Shown: positions 52,736 to 60,721 of the stretch, in pieces | How positions within the stretch are numbered: position 1 is the stretch's first letter | How the letters are laid out: every line of letters begins with the position of its first letter | Assembly (NCBI GenBank): GCA_019636555.1 | Contig: JAHBXH010000001.1 | Location: forward strand, 1,956,928 to 2,020,927 | DNA length: 64,000 nt | Source of the DNA: Phycisphaeraceae bacterium | GTDB taxonomy: Bacteria; Planctomycetota; Phycisphaerae; Phycisphaerales; UBA1924 | Direction of reading: 5' to 3' | Notes under the pieces: generated by a model | What the model was told of the DNA's origin: nothing | The model's database searches: none | What the model saw: the letters and a program-made list of their open reading frames with translations, nothing else | Program-made: the position numbers and the translations under genes

Positions 52736-54082
52736 TCACGGCGCGGAATGAGCCATGTTGTGCTTTCGATGTCCATCGCGCACGCGTTTCACAACGATGG
52801 CCGATGCGACCACCAGCACGATGAGCACCCCCCAGAGAATAAAAGTGCTGACGGAATTCTCGCGGATGATCCCGCTCGAGCTTGCGCCGATCGCGAGCAC
52901 ACCCAAGAGCGGACCGCCGGTGTATCCGACACCGATCAGGGCCTCGTGCATGCCGCCGGCCTCGACCTCCGCGGCGCCGACCTCCATCGCGTAATAAATT
53001 GCTCCGGCATAGATGATGGCCATTCCTACGCCGAAGAGCGCGAGGCCGGCCAGCAGGATTTCGAGCGCGCGATAATCCATGCCCTGCGATGGATCGTTCT
53101 TCGCGATGCTCCATGCGAAGATCGCGAGCGCGAAACCGCCTGAAAAGAACGCGCCACCGACGATCGGCGCGGACCAGCGCCCGTGCCAACCGTGCCAACG
53201 CTCGAGCGCGAGAAACCCGAGACAGCGCGGCAAGAGCCAGGCCGAAATCACAACCATCTGCCATTCGGCCGGTACCCCGATAGCTTGACACGCCAGTGGC
53301 AGGATGGGGCCGAGCGCGCTGCTCACGACGTACGAGGTCGGCAGAAAGACCCGGAAGGTAGTGAGCAGATCGGCGTAGATCGGCGGGGTCTGCGAGTGCG
53401 ATTCATGCAGGTGGACGCCGGGTTCGCGAGGAAACCAGCGAAGAGCCGAGATCGACAACACCTGGAATAGTCCCAGGCCGACGAGTGCCGCACCCGGCGC
53501 GTCCTTGACGAATCGAGAAATCGCCCACGCGCCGATCACCAGTGCCGCGCTCCACAGCACATTCCAGAGCCCGATCGCGGCGCGCAGTTCGTGGCCTCTC
53601 CGGCCGCCGGAAAGGAACGACTCAACCATGGGCCACAGAATCCCCGTAATCGGGCTGTAGAAAACGACCATGATCCACACAGACCATTCACCGCCGGCGG
53701 AACGGTCGGGCTTTCCCAAGCCGCAAACAAGCGCCGGAAGCGTTGTGAGGGATCCCAACGCAATCATGACTCCAACGAGAATTCCGCGGCTGCTCAAACC
53801 GGGGATGGCGTTGCGGAGGAATCGCGTGAACGGCTGAGCCCCGAGCGCACCGATGATGTACATCACTCCGAGGACCGCGCCAAGCAGGAAGTTCTGCAGC
53901 GCGGAAAAGCCGAAGCCTTCGGCGGTGAGCACGAAGATTCCGCTTGTGACCAGTCCTGCGGAAAGGCTGTTAATGAACGTGAAGCCGTAAACCGCCAATC
54001 GCGGGGTGGGACGTGAAAAAAATGACGGCTCTGGCCCCGGAGCGATGGTCCTCGGGGCGTCGGCATGGGTCGCGGTGGACAT
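52736..54082 (-). CDS. MFS-type membrane transporter
   Basis: The protein has 448 residues with about 12 membrane segments. The N-terminal half includes [20 protein letters not shown] and a loop [18 protein letters not shown]. The second half includes [20 protein letters not shown] and [20 protein letters not shown]. No substrate motif is recognised; the [19 protein letters not shown] stretch near the C-terminus is conserved-looking. ATG 54082 is chosen. It is a single minus-strand gene between a terminator and the tRNA gene, running convergent to the dockerin-like gene. Confidence 0.85.
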   Translation of the reverse strand: MSTATHADAPRTIAPGPEPSFFSRPTPRLAVYGFTFINSLSAGLVTSGIFVLTAEGFGFSALQNFLLGAVLGVMYIIGALGAQPFTRFLRNAIPGLSSRGILVGVMIALGSLTTLPALVCGLGKPDRSAGGEWSVWIMVVFYSPITGILWPMVESFLSGGRRGHELRAAIGLWNVLWSAALVIGAWAISRFVKDAPGAALVGLGLFQVLSISALRWFPREPGVHLHESHSQTPPIYADLLTTFRVFLPTSYVVSSALGPILPLACQAIGVPAEWQMVVISAWLLPRCLGFLALERWHGWHGRWSAPIVGGAFFSGGFALAIFAWSIAKNDPSQGMDYRALEILLAGLALFGVGMAIIYAGAIYYAMEVGAAEVEAGGMHEALIGVGYTGGPLLGVLAIGASSSGIIRENSVSTFILWGVLIVLVVASAIVVKRVRDGHRKHNMAHSAP

Positions 54083-54167
54083 GAGTGGGGGAGCGGTTTG
54101 CTTCCGGGAAGGGGCGATCGTAGCATCGGGCCGCCGTGTGTTCGAAAGCGGCAAGTTTTCGAGTCAC

Positions 54168-54244
54168 GTGCCCGTAGCTCAACTGGATAGAGCGCTGCCC
54201 TCCGAAGGCAGAGGTTACAGGTTCAACTCCTGTCGGGCATGCCA
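54168..54244 (+). tRNA. tRNA-Arg (anticodon CCG) with encoded CCA
   Basis: A full cloverleaf can be drawn. The acceptor stem is GTGCCCG paired with CGGGCAT (one G-T pair). The D arm is GCTC...GAGC and the anticodon stem is CTGCC/GGCAG around the loop CTCCGAA, giving anticodon CCG. The T arm is ACAGG/CCTGT around TTCAACT. Discriminator G at 54241 is followed by CCA at 54242-54244. The tRNA proper is 74 bases. Confidence 0.95.
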
Positions 54245-54592
54245 TTGGCAACGCAACTTCCTGCTTCGAGCCAAAAACACAACCACCGAGCCAAACACCA
54301 CTTGGCTCGGTGGCTGATGAGAATCAAACCTCCGCGCCCGCACCCAAATGTTGGGTTCGGACGACCGGAACGCCGAGGCGACGGCGCACGCGTACACGCG
54401 TGCGTGTACGCCGCGCGGGCGGAAATAGAAAACAAGCGGTTGCTTGTCTCCCTCCATCAATCCGGCGGCGGAAGCCAGCAAACCATTCTCATCGAACGCG
54501 CGGCGGCGGTCAACGAAAACCGGGCTCGAATGGACAAACTGGGTGTTATCCGGACGTTCGCTACCGTTTCGATAGCAGGATAAGTTCAATCC
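54245..54592. other. Non-coding stretch after the tRNA gene with two hairpins
   Basis: At 54283-54313 a perfect 12-bp stem (CCACCGAGCCAA / TTGGCTCGGTGG) has its T-rich side on the minus strand. At 54390-54411 a second hairpin has arms GCGTACAC / GTGTACGC. Open frames here start inside the tRNA and are not genes. No integrase or attachment site is seen. Confidence 0.5.
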
Positions 54593-55348
54593 GTGAAAAA
54601 GCAGCGATCCGAGAACCGAAGGGTGAGCGAAAAAGCGAGACAGCGGGGACTCCGGCTCGCCGATGTGCTGCGAGAGCGATATCCCGCCGCGCACTGCGCG
54701 CTCGAATACCGCAACGCCTTCGAGTTGCTGATCGCAACGATTCTCTCCGCTCAGACGACTGATGTTGCGGTGAACAAAGTTACGCTCGGGCTGTTTCGTC
54801 AGTTTCCGGATGCTCGCGCGATGGCGCAGGCCTCACCCTCGGAGCTCGAGCCATATCTACGTTCGATCGGACTCTTCAGAAACAAGGCGAAGAGCCTTGT
54901 TGGTGCCGCTCGGATGCTTGTCGAAGAATTCGACGGTGAAGTGCCGAGGACGATGGAAGAATTGATCCGCCTTCCAGGAGTCGCGCGGAAAACCGCGAAT
55001 GTTGTGCTCGGAAACTGCTTCGGTGTCAACGAAGGGTTCGTAGTGGATACGCACATCCAGCGGCTCGCCGTGCGGTACGGCCTGGCGAACGAGACCGACA
55101 ATGTTCAGGTGATCGAACGCAAGCTGATGGCCCTGTTTCCTCGCGAACGCTGGTGTGAGCTATCGCATCAGTTCATCTGGCACGGCCGGGCGGTCTGCAA
55201 GGCACGCGCCGGCTTGTGCGCCGACGATGAGATATGCAGCGAATTCGGCGTCTGCTGCGAACTCCGCACGAAACCGGGTGCAAGCGGGAACAAAGCTACT
55301 TCGGCGCGGCAAGCCGCGAGATCAGCGAAATCGGGTCCGGATCGATGA
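54593..55348 (+). CDS. nth: Endonuclease III (DNA glycosylase/AP lyase)
   Basis: The protein has 251 residues. It removes oxidised pyrimidines and nicks abasic sites. The helix-hairpin-helix LPGVARKTANVVLGNCFGV holds the catalytic Lys, and VVDTHIQRLAVRYGL holds the Asp. The C-terminal Cys cluster reads C-x6-C-x5-C-x5-C (CKARAGLCADDEICSEFGVC) instead of the usual C-x6-C-x2-C-x5-C, so the [4Fe-4S] site may be altered. The start is GTG 54593. The last 53 bases overlap the convergent LOG gene, so the extra C-terminal tail (ASGNKATSARQAARSAKS) is shared sequence. Confidence 0.88.
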   Translation: MKKQRSENRRVSEKARQRGLRLADVLRERYPAAHCALEYRNAFELLIATILSAQTTDVAVNKVTLGLFRQFPDARAMAQASPSELEPYLRSIGLFRNKAKSLVGAARMLVEEFDGEVPRTMEELIRLPGVARKTANVVLGNCFGVNEGFVVDTHIQRLAVRYGLANETDNVQVIERKLMALFPRERWCELSHQFIWHGRAVCKARAGLCADDEICSEFGVCCELRTKPGASGNKATSARQAARSAKSGPDR

Positions 55349-55841
55349 TGATGAACTCGCGGTGCGGCAGGCGGAGAAACCCGGCTTCGGCGGCGCGATC
55401 GAGAAAGTGCATAAGCGGATCAAAGAAGCCGCCGACATCGAGCATCCCAACTGGCTTGGTGTGAATCCGGAGCTGCGCCCAAGCGAGGATTTCGAAGAAC
55501 TCATCGAGCGTGCCGAAGCCACCGGGAAGCGCCACAAACGCATCGGCGATGTTGGCCATCGCCATCTTGCGTTCGTGCATGGTCGCCACGATGCGCATGT
55601 CGGAAACCGAGCGGTGCGCCAGTTCTTTGTCAACCAGTTGACGGGTGATTACTCCGGTGATGCGCCCTTGGTGTTCAAGGGCTCCATCAGCGACCGCTCC
55701 CATCAACCCCACGCTGCCTCCGCCGTAGACGAGCGCTCGGTCCGATCGCGCAATGGCGACCCCAAGGCTTCTTGCCGCGGCCACAAACGCGGGGTCATGG
55801 CCGCACGCGGCGCCGCAGAAGACTGCAATGGAACGGGGCAT
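55296..55841 (-). CDS. LOG family protein (TIGR00730)
   Basis: The protein has 181 residues. The two LOG motifs are present: YGGGSVGLMGAVADG and PGGFGTLDEFFEILAW (PGGxGTxxE with the catalytic Glu). LOG proteins are cytokinin riboside 5'-monophosphate phosphoribohydrolases; in bacteria they hydrolyse purine nucleotides (PpnN-like). ATG 55841 begins MPRSIAVFCGAACGHDP, which matches family N-termini. Its end overlaps the end of nth by 53 bases. The GT9 gene lies upstream on the same strand (36 bases). Confidence 0.92.
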   Translation of the reverse strand: MPRSIAVFCGAACGHDPAFVAAARSLGVAIARSDRALVYGGGSVGLMGAVADGALEHQGRITGVITRQLVDKELAHRSVSDMRIVATMHERKMAMANIADAFVALPGGFGTLDEFFEILAWAQLRIHTKPVGMLDVGGFFDPLMHFLDRAAEAGFLRLPHREFIIIDPDPISLISRLAAPK

Positions 55842-55876
55842 ATCGGACAGGTTCCTTCGACGGGTGTGGTTGGAGT

Positions 55877-56941
55877 CTATCGGGGGCGCGCGGAGGCGAG
55901 GTGGGCAGCGACCGGGTCGATTCGGCGCGGGGACGGGATTCTCTCAATCACTTCTTCAACAGAAATTCGGTGCATGAGCTGGTTGCTCGAAATCCCCTTG
56001 TGCCGGACCGCCCGAGGAGGTACGTGACTAACGACGTCGGCGTCGCGCTGATAGGGACCATCCGCTTTCGGATCGGTCGCACCGTAGAGCCCGATCAGCG
56101 GCCGTCCGAAACCGACCGCCATGTGGATCGCTGCGGAGTCATTGGCGATCACAAGCGATGACGCTTCGGTGAGCGCCATCAGATCAGCGATCGAAGTCGT
56201 TCCAATGCGATCAAGAATCCGGGGTTCCTTCGCCGCGAGATCGGTCAGCGGTGTGCACTGCTCGCGCTCTCCGGGAGCACCCACAAGTACAACACGTGAG
56301 TATCCCCTTCGAAGCAACTCCCGCGCCACCGAAGCAAAACGCTCGGCCGGCCATCGCTTCGAGAGCCAACGGCTCGTTGGAGCGACAACAGCAAAGAGGC
56401 CGTCTCGCAATTCCGGATCGGCAAGCACCCTCTCACGCGAAGCGGGCGCTGTATACAGACGCATGTCGATCACCGGCGGTACTCCGTCGCGTCGAAGTAC
56501 CTCGAGCATCCGATCGACCGTGTGGAGGGACCAGGACGCTTCGTACCGATGCGTCAATCCGAGCCATCCGAACTCGCGAGCGTTCTTGAGCCCGACCCGC
56601 CGCGGCGCGCGTGTCAACCACGCGAAGAATCCGGACCTGGCCAAGCCTTGCAGGTCATATACGACGTCGTAGCGATTGTGTCGAAGCAAGGCCGCGAACC
56701 TGAGCAACGGCGTCGCTGTTCCGCGCCACAGCCCTTCGCTGAGCTTCTTTCGATGAAAGTCAACGACGTTTGAGAGGGCCGGATGATGGCGCACCGCATC
56801 CGCGTTGGCGTCCTGTACAAGCCAATCGATCTGCGCGTGCGGAAACGCCGCGCGAAGGGAGACGAGCGCCGGAACCGTGCGGCACACATCGCCCAGCGCG
56901 CTGGGTCGAACGATCAGGATGCGTGACGGCGGCTGCGGCAC
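55877..56941 (-). CDS. Glycosyltransferase family 9 (heptosyltransferase-like)
   Basis: The protein has 354 residues. The N-terminus ILIVRPSALGDVCRTVPALV is the GT9 start, SRWLSKRWPAERFASVA is the core block, and LVIANDSAAIHMAVGFGRPLIGLYGATDP is the nucleotide-sugar binding motif. These GT-B enzymes add heptose or a related sugar to the LPS core at the cytoplasmic face of the inner membrane. This suggests a Gram-negative envelope with LPS. The start is GTG 56941. The LOG gene follows at 36 bases on the same strand. Confidence 0.9.
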   Translation of the reverse strand: MPQPPSRILIVRPSALGDVCRTVPALVSLRAAFPHAQIDWLVQDANADAVRHHPALSNVVDFHRKKLSEGLWRGTATPLLRFAALLRHNRYDVVYDLQGLARSGFFAWLTRAPRRVGLKNAREFGWLGLTHRYEASWSLHTVDRMLEVLRRDGVPPVIDMRLYTAPASRERVLADPELRDGLFAVVAPTSRWLSKRWPAERFASVARELLRRGYSRVVLVGAPGEREQCTPLTDLAAKEPRILDRIGTTSIADLMALTEASSLVIANDSAAIHMAVGFGRPLIGLYGATDPKADGPYQRDADVVSHVPPRAVRHKGISSNQLMHRISVEEVIERIPSPRRIDPVAAHLASARPR

Positions 56942-57027
56942 GGAGCACGAGCGTAGCGATCGCGAAGGTCAGGCGACACGCGGCGAGCGCGGCGGTTGCC
57001 CGGCTTCAGCCCGCTGCGCCGAACTCG

Positions 57028-60000
57028 TCACTCTGGTTCCTTCGCGCGATCAAGCAGTTCCTTGACCGCGGCTTCCAGCTGCGCATCCCGTCCGGCGGCC
57101 TCGTCGGCGGGGGTTTGCGGCACGCTGATGTCGGGTTGCGCGCCGTGATTCTCCATGTCAGTGTGGCTGCCGCTGATGTACCACCCGCGGCCCGGTGTGC
57201 GTACAGCCGTCCCGTCAATGAGCGTCGCGGCGCCGGTTGAGATCACGCCGCCGTATGTGGGAGTACCCACGAGTTTTCCGCGGTTGATCGTCTTGATCGC
57301 GTGAGCAAAAATCTCGGCGTTTGAGAACGAGTTCTCATTGATGAGAACCGAGATGTCGCGGGAGTAGCCGTAAATCAAGCGGCGATCGCGCGGGTACGCG
57401 TCCTTCTTCACTTCTTCGCCATGTGCGCCGCGCGAGATCGCATAGGCGTGGCGCGGCGCGGTCAGAGACGCCAACAGGATGTCGGCGGTGCTTCCTCCCC
57501 CGTTGTCTCGCACGTCGATGATCAGGCCGACTTTGCCGTCCGCCGCCGCGAACAGATCTCGCTCGTAATCGTCGACAGACGCCTGGCCCATCGCCCGGAT
57601 GTGCAGGTAACCCAGCTTGCCGTCGGACAGTTTATCGACGAGTTGTGCACGGCGCAGCGCTTCATCTTCGTAGCGCAGATCGACATCGGCGCCCGACGAC
57701 AGAGGTGTGATCAGCACGGCACGAGACTTGACTTCGTTGGTCGCAGGATCGGGCACATCCGATTTACGAGTGAACGAGAGCAGAGTTTCCTTGCCCGCCT
57801 TTCCGACAAGCGCGACAGCGAGGTCTGTGCTCGGCATCGATGTTGCATTCGCGGCGAGTTGTTGGGCATCAATAGCGGTGATCACGTCGCCCACTGCGAG
57901 ACGCATCGAGCGCAGTTTCTCGTCCGCGGCTTGCGAATTGTCGGCGGGAGAGCGGGGCAGAATGCGGACGACTTCAAAACCGCCCGGTACCGGCTTGGTA
58001 TCAAGGCCGAGGTAACCAACCGACAGCTGAGCCGGCGCGCTCCCCGGAGGATTGAAGACCCCGACGTGGGACCCCTCGAGCTCGCCAAAGAGCATCATGG
58101 TTACGCGTGCGAATTCCCCCACGGTGCGGGTGGATTGTGCGAGCGTCACATAACGGTCGGCCATTCCCGTCCAATTCAGGCCCTTCAGCGTCGGGTGATA
58201 AAAGAAATTGCCGAGAATGCGAGCGGCCTCCATGAATTTTTGCCGCTGCTGCGCGGCAACATCGACGACAAACGGAGCGTCGATCGGAAGCGCTTCGACC
58301 TTGCCGCCGGTCGGTGGCGCAGAAGACACGGTGCCCTGTCGGATAAAGAACACCTTGTCTCCCGTCAGCGAGACGGAAATGTTTGATACGCCGCCAGACT
58401 GAATGGTCTTGCGATCCTCACCCTTGTATGAGATCGAAACCAGCGAAGGATCGGTATCTCCCGGTGCGGAAAAAATGATGCGGTCGCCCGCGGGAGTGAT
58501 CGCGAGCTGCGGGGAAGAGAGCGGGATTCCATTGGTCACGCGGCGGATGCGCAGATACGCGTCTTCGGTGTCGAAGCGCAAGGGCTTGGGTGTGTCCGAT
58601 TTCTTGTCTTCCTTCTTCTCCGCTTCCGGCTTTGCCTCGCCACCGGTCGCCGCCGACTTGTCCCATTCAACTGGATCGATCGGCTTGCGCTTTTTGGCGG
58701 CTTCGGCGGCTTTGGTGAAGTACTCCTCGAGTTCGTAGGGGCGTAGCGCGTCGAGAGACTTATCGAGGGCCAGCGCATAAACCTGAAACTGATTGTTTTG
58801 CTCGGAGCGCTCGCTCTGGAAATAGAGAATCTTGCCATCGGCTGTCAGGCGTGGTGACACGTCGGAGTCTGGGTGACGTGTGAGGTTGATTGGTGCGGGG
58901 GTCTTCCCGTCGTCACCCGGCTTTGTATCGAGCAGCCAAATGTCCGCATTGAAATCAAGATCTTCCAGTTCGTAAACGATGTGACGCGAATCGGGCGCCC
59001 AGAGAATGTCCGGCGGGTTCCATCCGCTCCACAACACCCGGCAATCGCGGGACGCGAGGTCCATCAACACAGCGTCGCCCAGCCCGCGCGTAAAGATCAG
59101 CTTCTTTCCGTCGGGTGACGGAGTCGGGTCGCGGTATTCGGGTCCGAAGACTCCGTCGTTTTTGCCCGGAGCCAGATTCGCCGGCAGAAGCGGATGAATA
59201 TCGAAGGTGACCGCCTCGGCCCATCTCTTTGCGAATTCGTTCTTTGGCTTGTCGTCTTTCTTGGATTCCTTGCCGGTGTCTTTGTTTTCTCCATCAGCAG
59301 GCTTTGCGTCTTGTGCCTTCTCTTCTTTCTTTTCTTCCTTCTTCTCCTCGCCCTTGGTCTCGGGTTTCTTTTCTTCGGGCGGCAAGAGGTCCGACTTCGC
59401 CAGCGCCACCGTTGCGTAATACAACTGATACGTGCCGGTGTCGTCGGACGCAAAGAAGAGGACGCGATTGTCCGGCGACCAACTGAGTCCGCGCGCACGC
59501 CCGGAGCCCAGCGTGACCCGCCTCGTTGGGAAGTGCTCTTCTGTCGCGCGAACGAATATCTGCCCGCGTGCGATCACGGCGAGCGTTTTGCCATCCGGGC
59601 TGACCGCCTGTTCCGAGACTTCTTTTCCGAGATTCAGCCGCTGGGTATCCAAGTCGGCGAAATCGCCCGAGAACGCGATCGACACCGCTTGGGGCTTGGC
59701 GCCGGGCGTCTTCAGGTCCAGCGTGTACAGCGTGTCCCATACCACGAACGACGCGGTATCACCCGCAGCGTTCACCGTGAGATCGCGCGCACCGTGTCCG
59801 ATGGTGAGTTCATTCCCGGTCGGCTGAAAATTGGTAAGGTCGATGGCCTGTCCGTCGGTCTGTCCGGCCGCAATGCGTCGCACGTTGAATTCGCCCGACT
59901 TTGAAGACAGATAGACAACGGACCCGTCAGGAAGGGGCCAGCCATCGGCGTCCGAGCGCGGGTCAGATGTGAGACGCTCGAAATCCCCGGTTGAAACATT

Positions 60001-60624
60001 CATCTTCCACAGATCCGGCGCGCCCGAGCCGTTGTACTTGGGACGAGTGAAATCGGCGCGCCCGCGCGTGAACACGATGAACGAGCCATCCGGAGATACG
60101 TGCGGGAAAGTTCCGAAGGCGTCGCTGAGCCGCTCGATCGGGCCGCCTTCAACCGGCGCTTTATACAGCCTGTTTGAGCGGTAGATGCTCGGTTCATTTG
60201 TCGCAGAGAATGTGACAAACTTTCCGTCAGGAGTGAATCCGGTGAGATTCTGCGCCCGGTCGGTCGTCGTGACGCGACGGACCGGGCCAAGAGCGACGCC
60301 GGTCGGTGTCCGCTCAATCGACGCGATGTAGATCGAACGCGGACCATCTCGCTCGGACTCGAAGGCCAGCCATTTTCCATCCGGCGAAAAAGCCGATTCG
60401 CGCTCCTCCGACGGGTGCGATGTCAGCCGGGTCCCCGTTCCTCCGGATCGAGAAACCGCCCATAGGTCACCACCCGAGGAAAAAACCAGAAGTTTCCCAT
60501 CCGGGCTCACACTCGGGTATTGGATCAGGCCGGTTCGAGCGGCGGGGGACTGAGCGAGCACTGATCCCGCAAGGCCGGTGGCGAGAATGAGAGCCGCGAT
60601 CGAACGTGAGCGCTTGGTCTTCAT
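57028..60624 (-). CDS. Exported tricorn-type protease (S41 family, with beta-propellers and PDZ)
   Basis: The protein has 1198 residues. A signal peptide (RSIAALILATGLAGSVLAQS) makes it extracytoplasmic, unlike archaeal tricorn. The N-terminal half has propeller repeats of the WD40-like/TolB type (YPSVSPDGKLLVFSS, SAFSPDGKWLAFESE). A Lys/Glu-rich linker of about 50 residues (near 450, KKEEKKEEKAQDAKP) is followed by a second propeller. The C-terminal third has a PDZ-like part (VGDVITAIDAQQLAAN) and the S41 core GLIIDVRDNGGGSTADILLA. The nucleophile region is VLINENSFSNAEIFAHAI. It would trim peptides in the periplasm. ATG 60624 is chosen; the frame is open to 60717. Confidence 0.9.
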   Translation of the reverse strand: MKTKRSRSIAALILATGLAGSVLAQSPAARTGLIQYPSVSPDGKLLVFSSGGDLWAVSRSGGTGTRLTSHPSEERESAFSPDGKWLAFESERDGPRSIYIASIERTPTGVALGPVRRVTTTDRAQNLTGFTPDGKFVTFSATNEPSIYRSNRLYKAPVEGGPIERLSDAFGTFPHVSPDGSFIVFTRGRADFTRPKYNGSGAPDLWKMNVSTGDFERLTSDPRSDADGWPLPDGSVVYLSSKSGEFNVRRIAAGQTDGQAIDLTNFQPTGNELTIGHGARDLTVNAAGDTASFVVWDTLYTLDLKTPGAKPQAVSIAFSGDFADLDTQRLNLGKEVSEQAVSPDGKTLAVIARGQIFVRATEEHFPTRRVTLGSGRARGLSWSPDNRVLFFASDDTGTYQLYYATVALAKSDLLPPEEKKPETKGEEKKEEKKEEKAQDAKPADGENKDTGKESKKDDKPKNEFAKRWAEAVTFDIHPLLPANLAPGKNDGVFGPEYRDPTPSPDGKKLIFTRGLGDAVLMDLASRDCRVLWSGWNPPDILWAPDSRHIVYELEDLDFNADIWLLDTKPGDDGKTPAPINLTRHPDSDVSPRLTADGKILYFQSERSEQNNQFQVYALALDKSLDALRPYELEEYFTKAAEAAKKRKPIDPVEWDKSAATGGEAKPEAEKKEDKKSDTPKPLRFDTEDAYLRIRRVTNGIPLSSPQLAITPAGDRIIFSAPGDTDPSLVSISYKGEDRKTIQSGGVSNISVSLTGDKVFFIRQGTVSSAPPTGGKVEALPIDAPFVVDVAAQQRQKFMEAARILGNFFYHPTLKGLNWTGMADRYVTLAQSTRTVGEFARVTMMLFGELEGSHVGVFNPPGSAPAQLSVGYLGLDTKPVPGGFEVVRILPRSPADNSQAADEKLRSMRLAVGDVITAIDAQQLAANATSMPSTDLAVALVGKAGKETLLSFTRKSDVPDPATNEVKSRAVLITPLSSGADVDLRYEDEALRRAQLVDKLSDGKLGYLHIRAMGQASVDDYERDLFAAADGKVGLIIDVRDNGGGSTADILLASLTAPRHAYAISRGAHGEEVKKDAYPRDRRLIYGYSRDISVLINENSFSNAEIFAHAIKTINRGKLVGTPTYGGVISTGAATLIDGTAVRTPGRGWYISGSHTDMENHGAQPDISVPQTPADEAAGRDAQLEAAVKELLDRAKEPE

Positions 60625-60674
60625 AAATTGGTCTTCCGAAAATCGACTGCCGAGGGGGCGAGAATAGAACTGAT

Positions 60675-60683
60675 ACCGTACCA
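60675..60683 (-). promoter_or_regulatory. Extended -10 promoter element
   Basis: On the minus strand this reads TGGTACGGT, about 50 bases upstream of the tricorn protease ATG. It matches the recurring TGGTAnnnT form. Confidence 0.4.
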
Positions 60684-60721
60684 AAGTTGTCCGGCTGCGG
60701 CGAAAAGGGAGTGTCAAGCCG

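Noticed and set aside
54390-54411. Hairpin GCGTACAC / GTGTACGC after the tRNA gene as a possible attachment site
   Set aside because: There is no duplicated tRNA end, no integrase and no foreign-looking genes next to it.
54215-54694. Minus-strand frame ending in HARQELNL across the tRNA gene
   Set aside because: This is the classic false ORF made by translating a tRNA gene (RQELNL end). The plus frame from 54239 also starts inside the tRNA.
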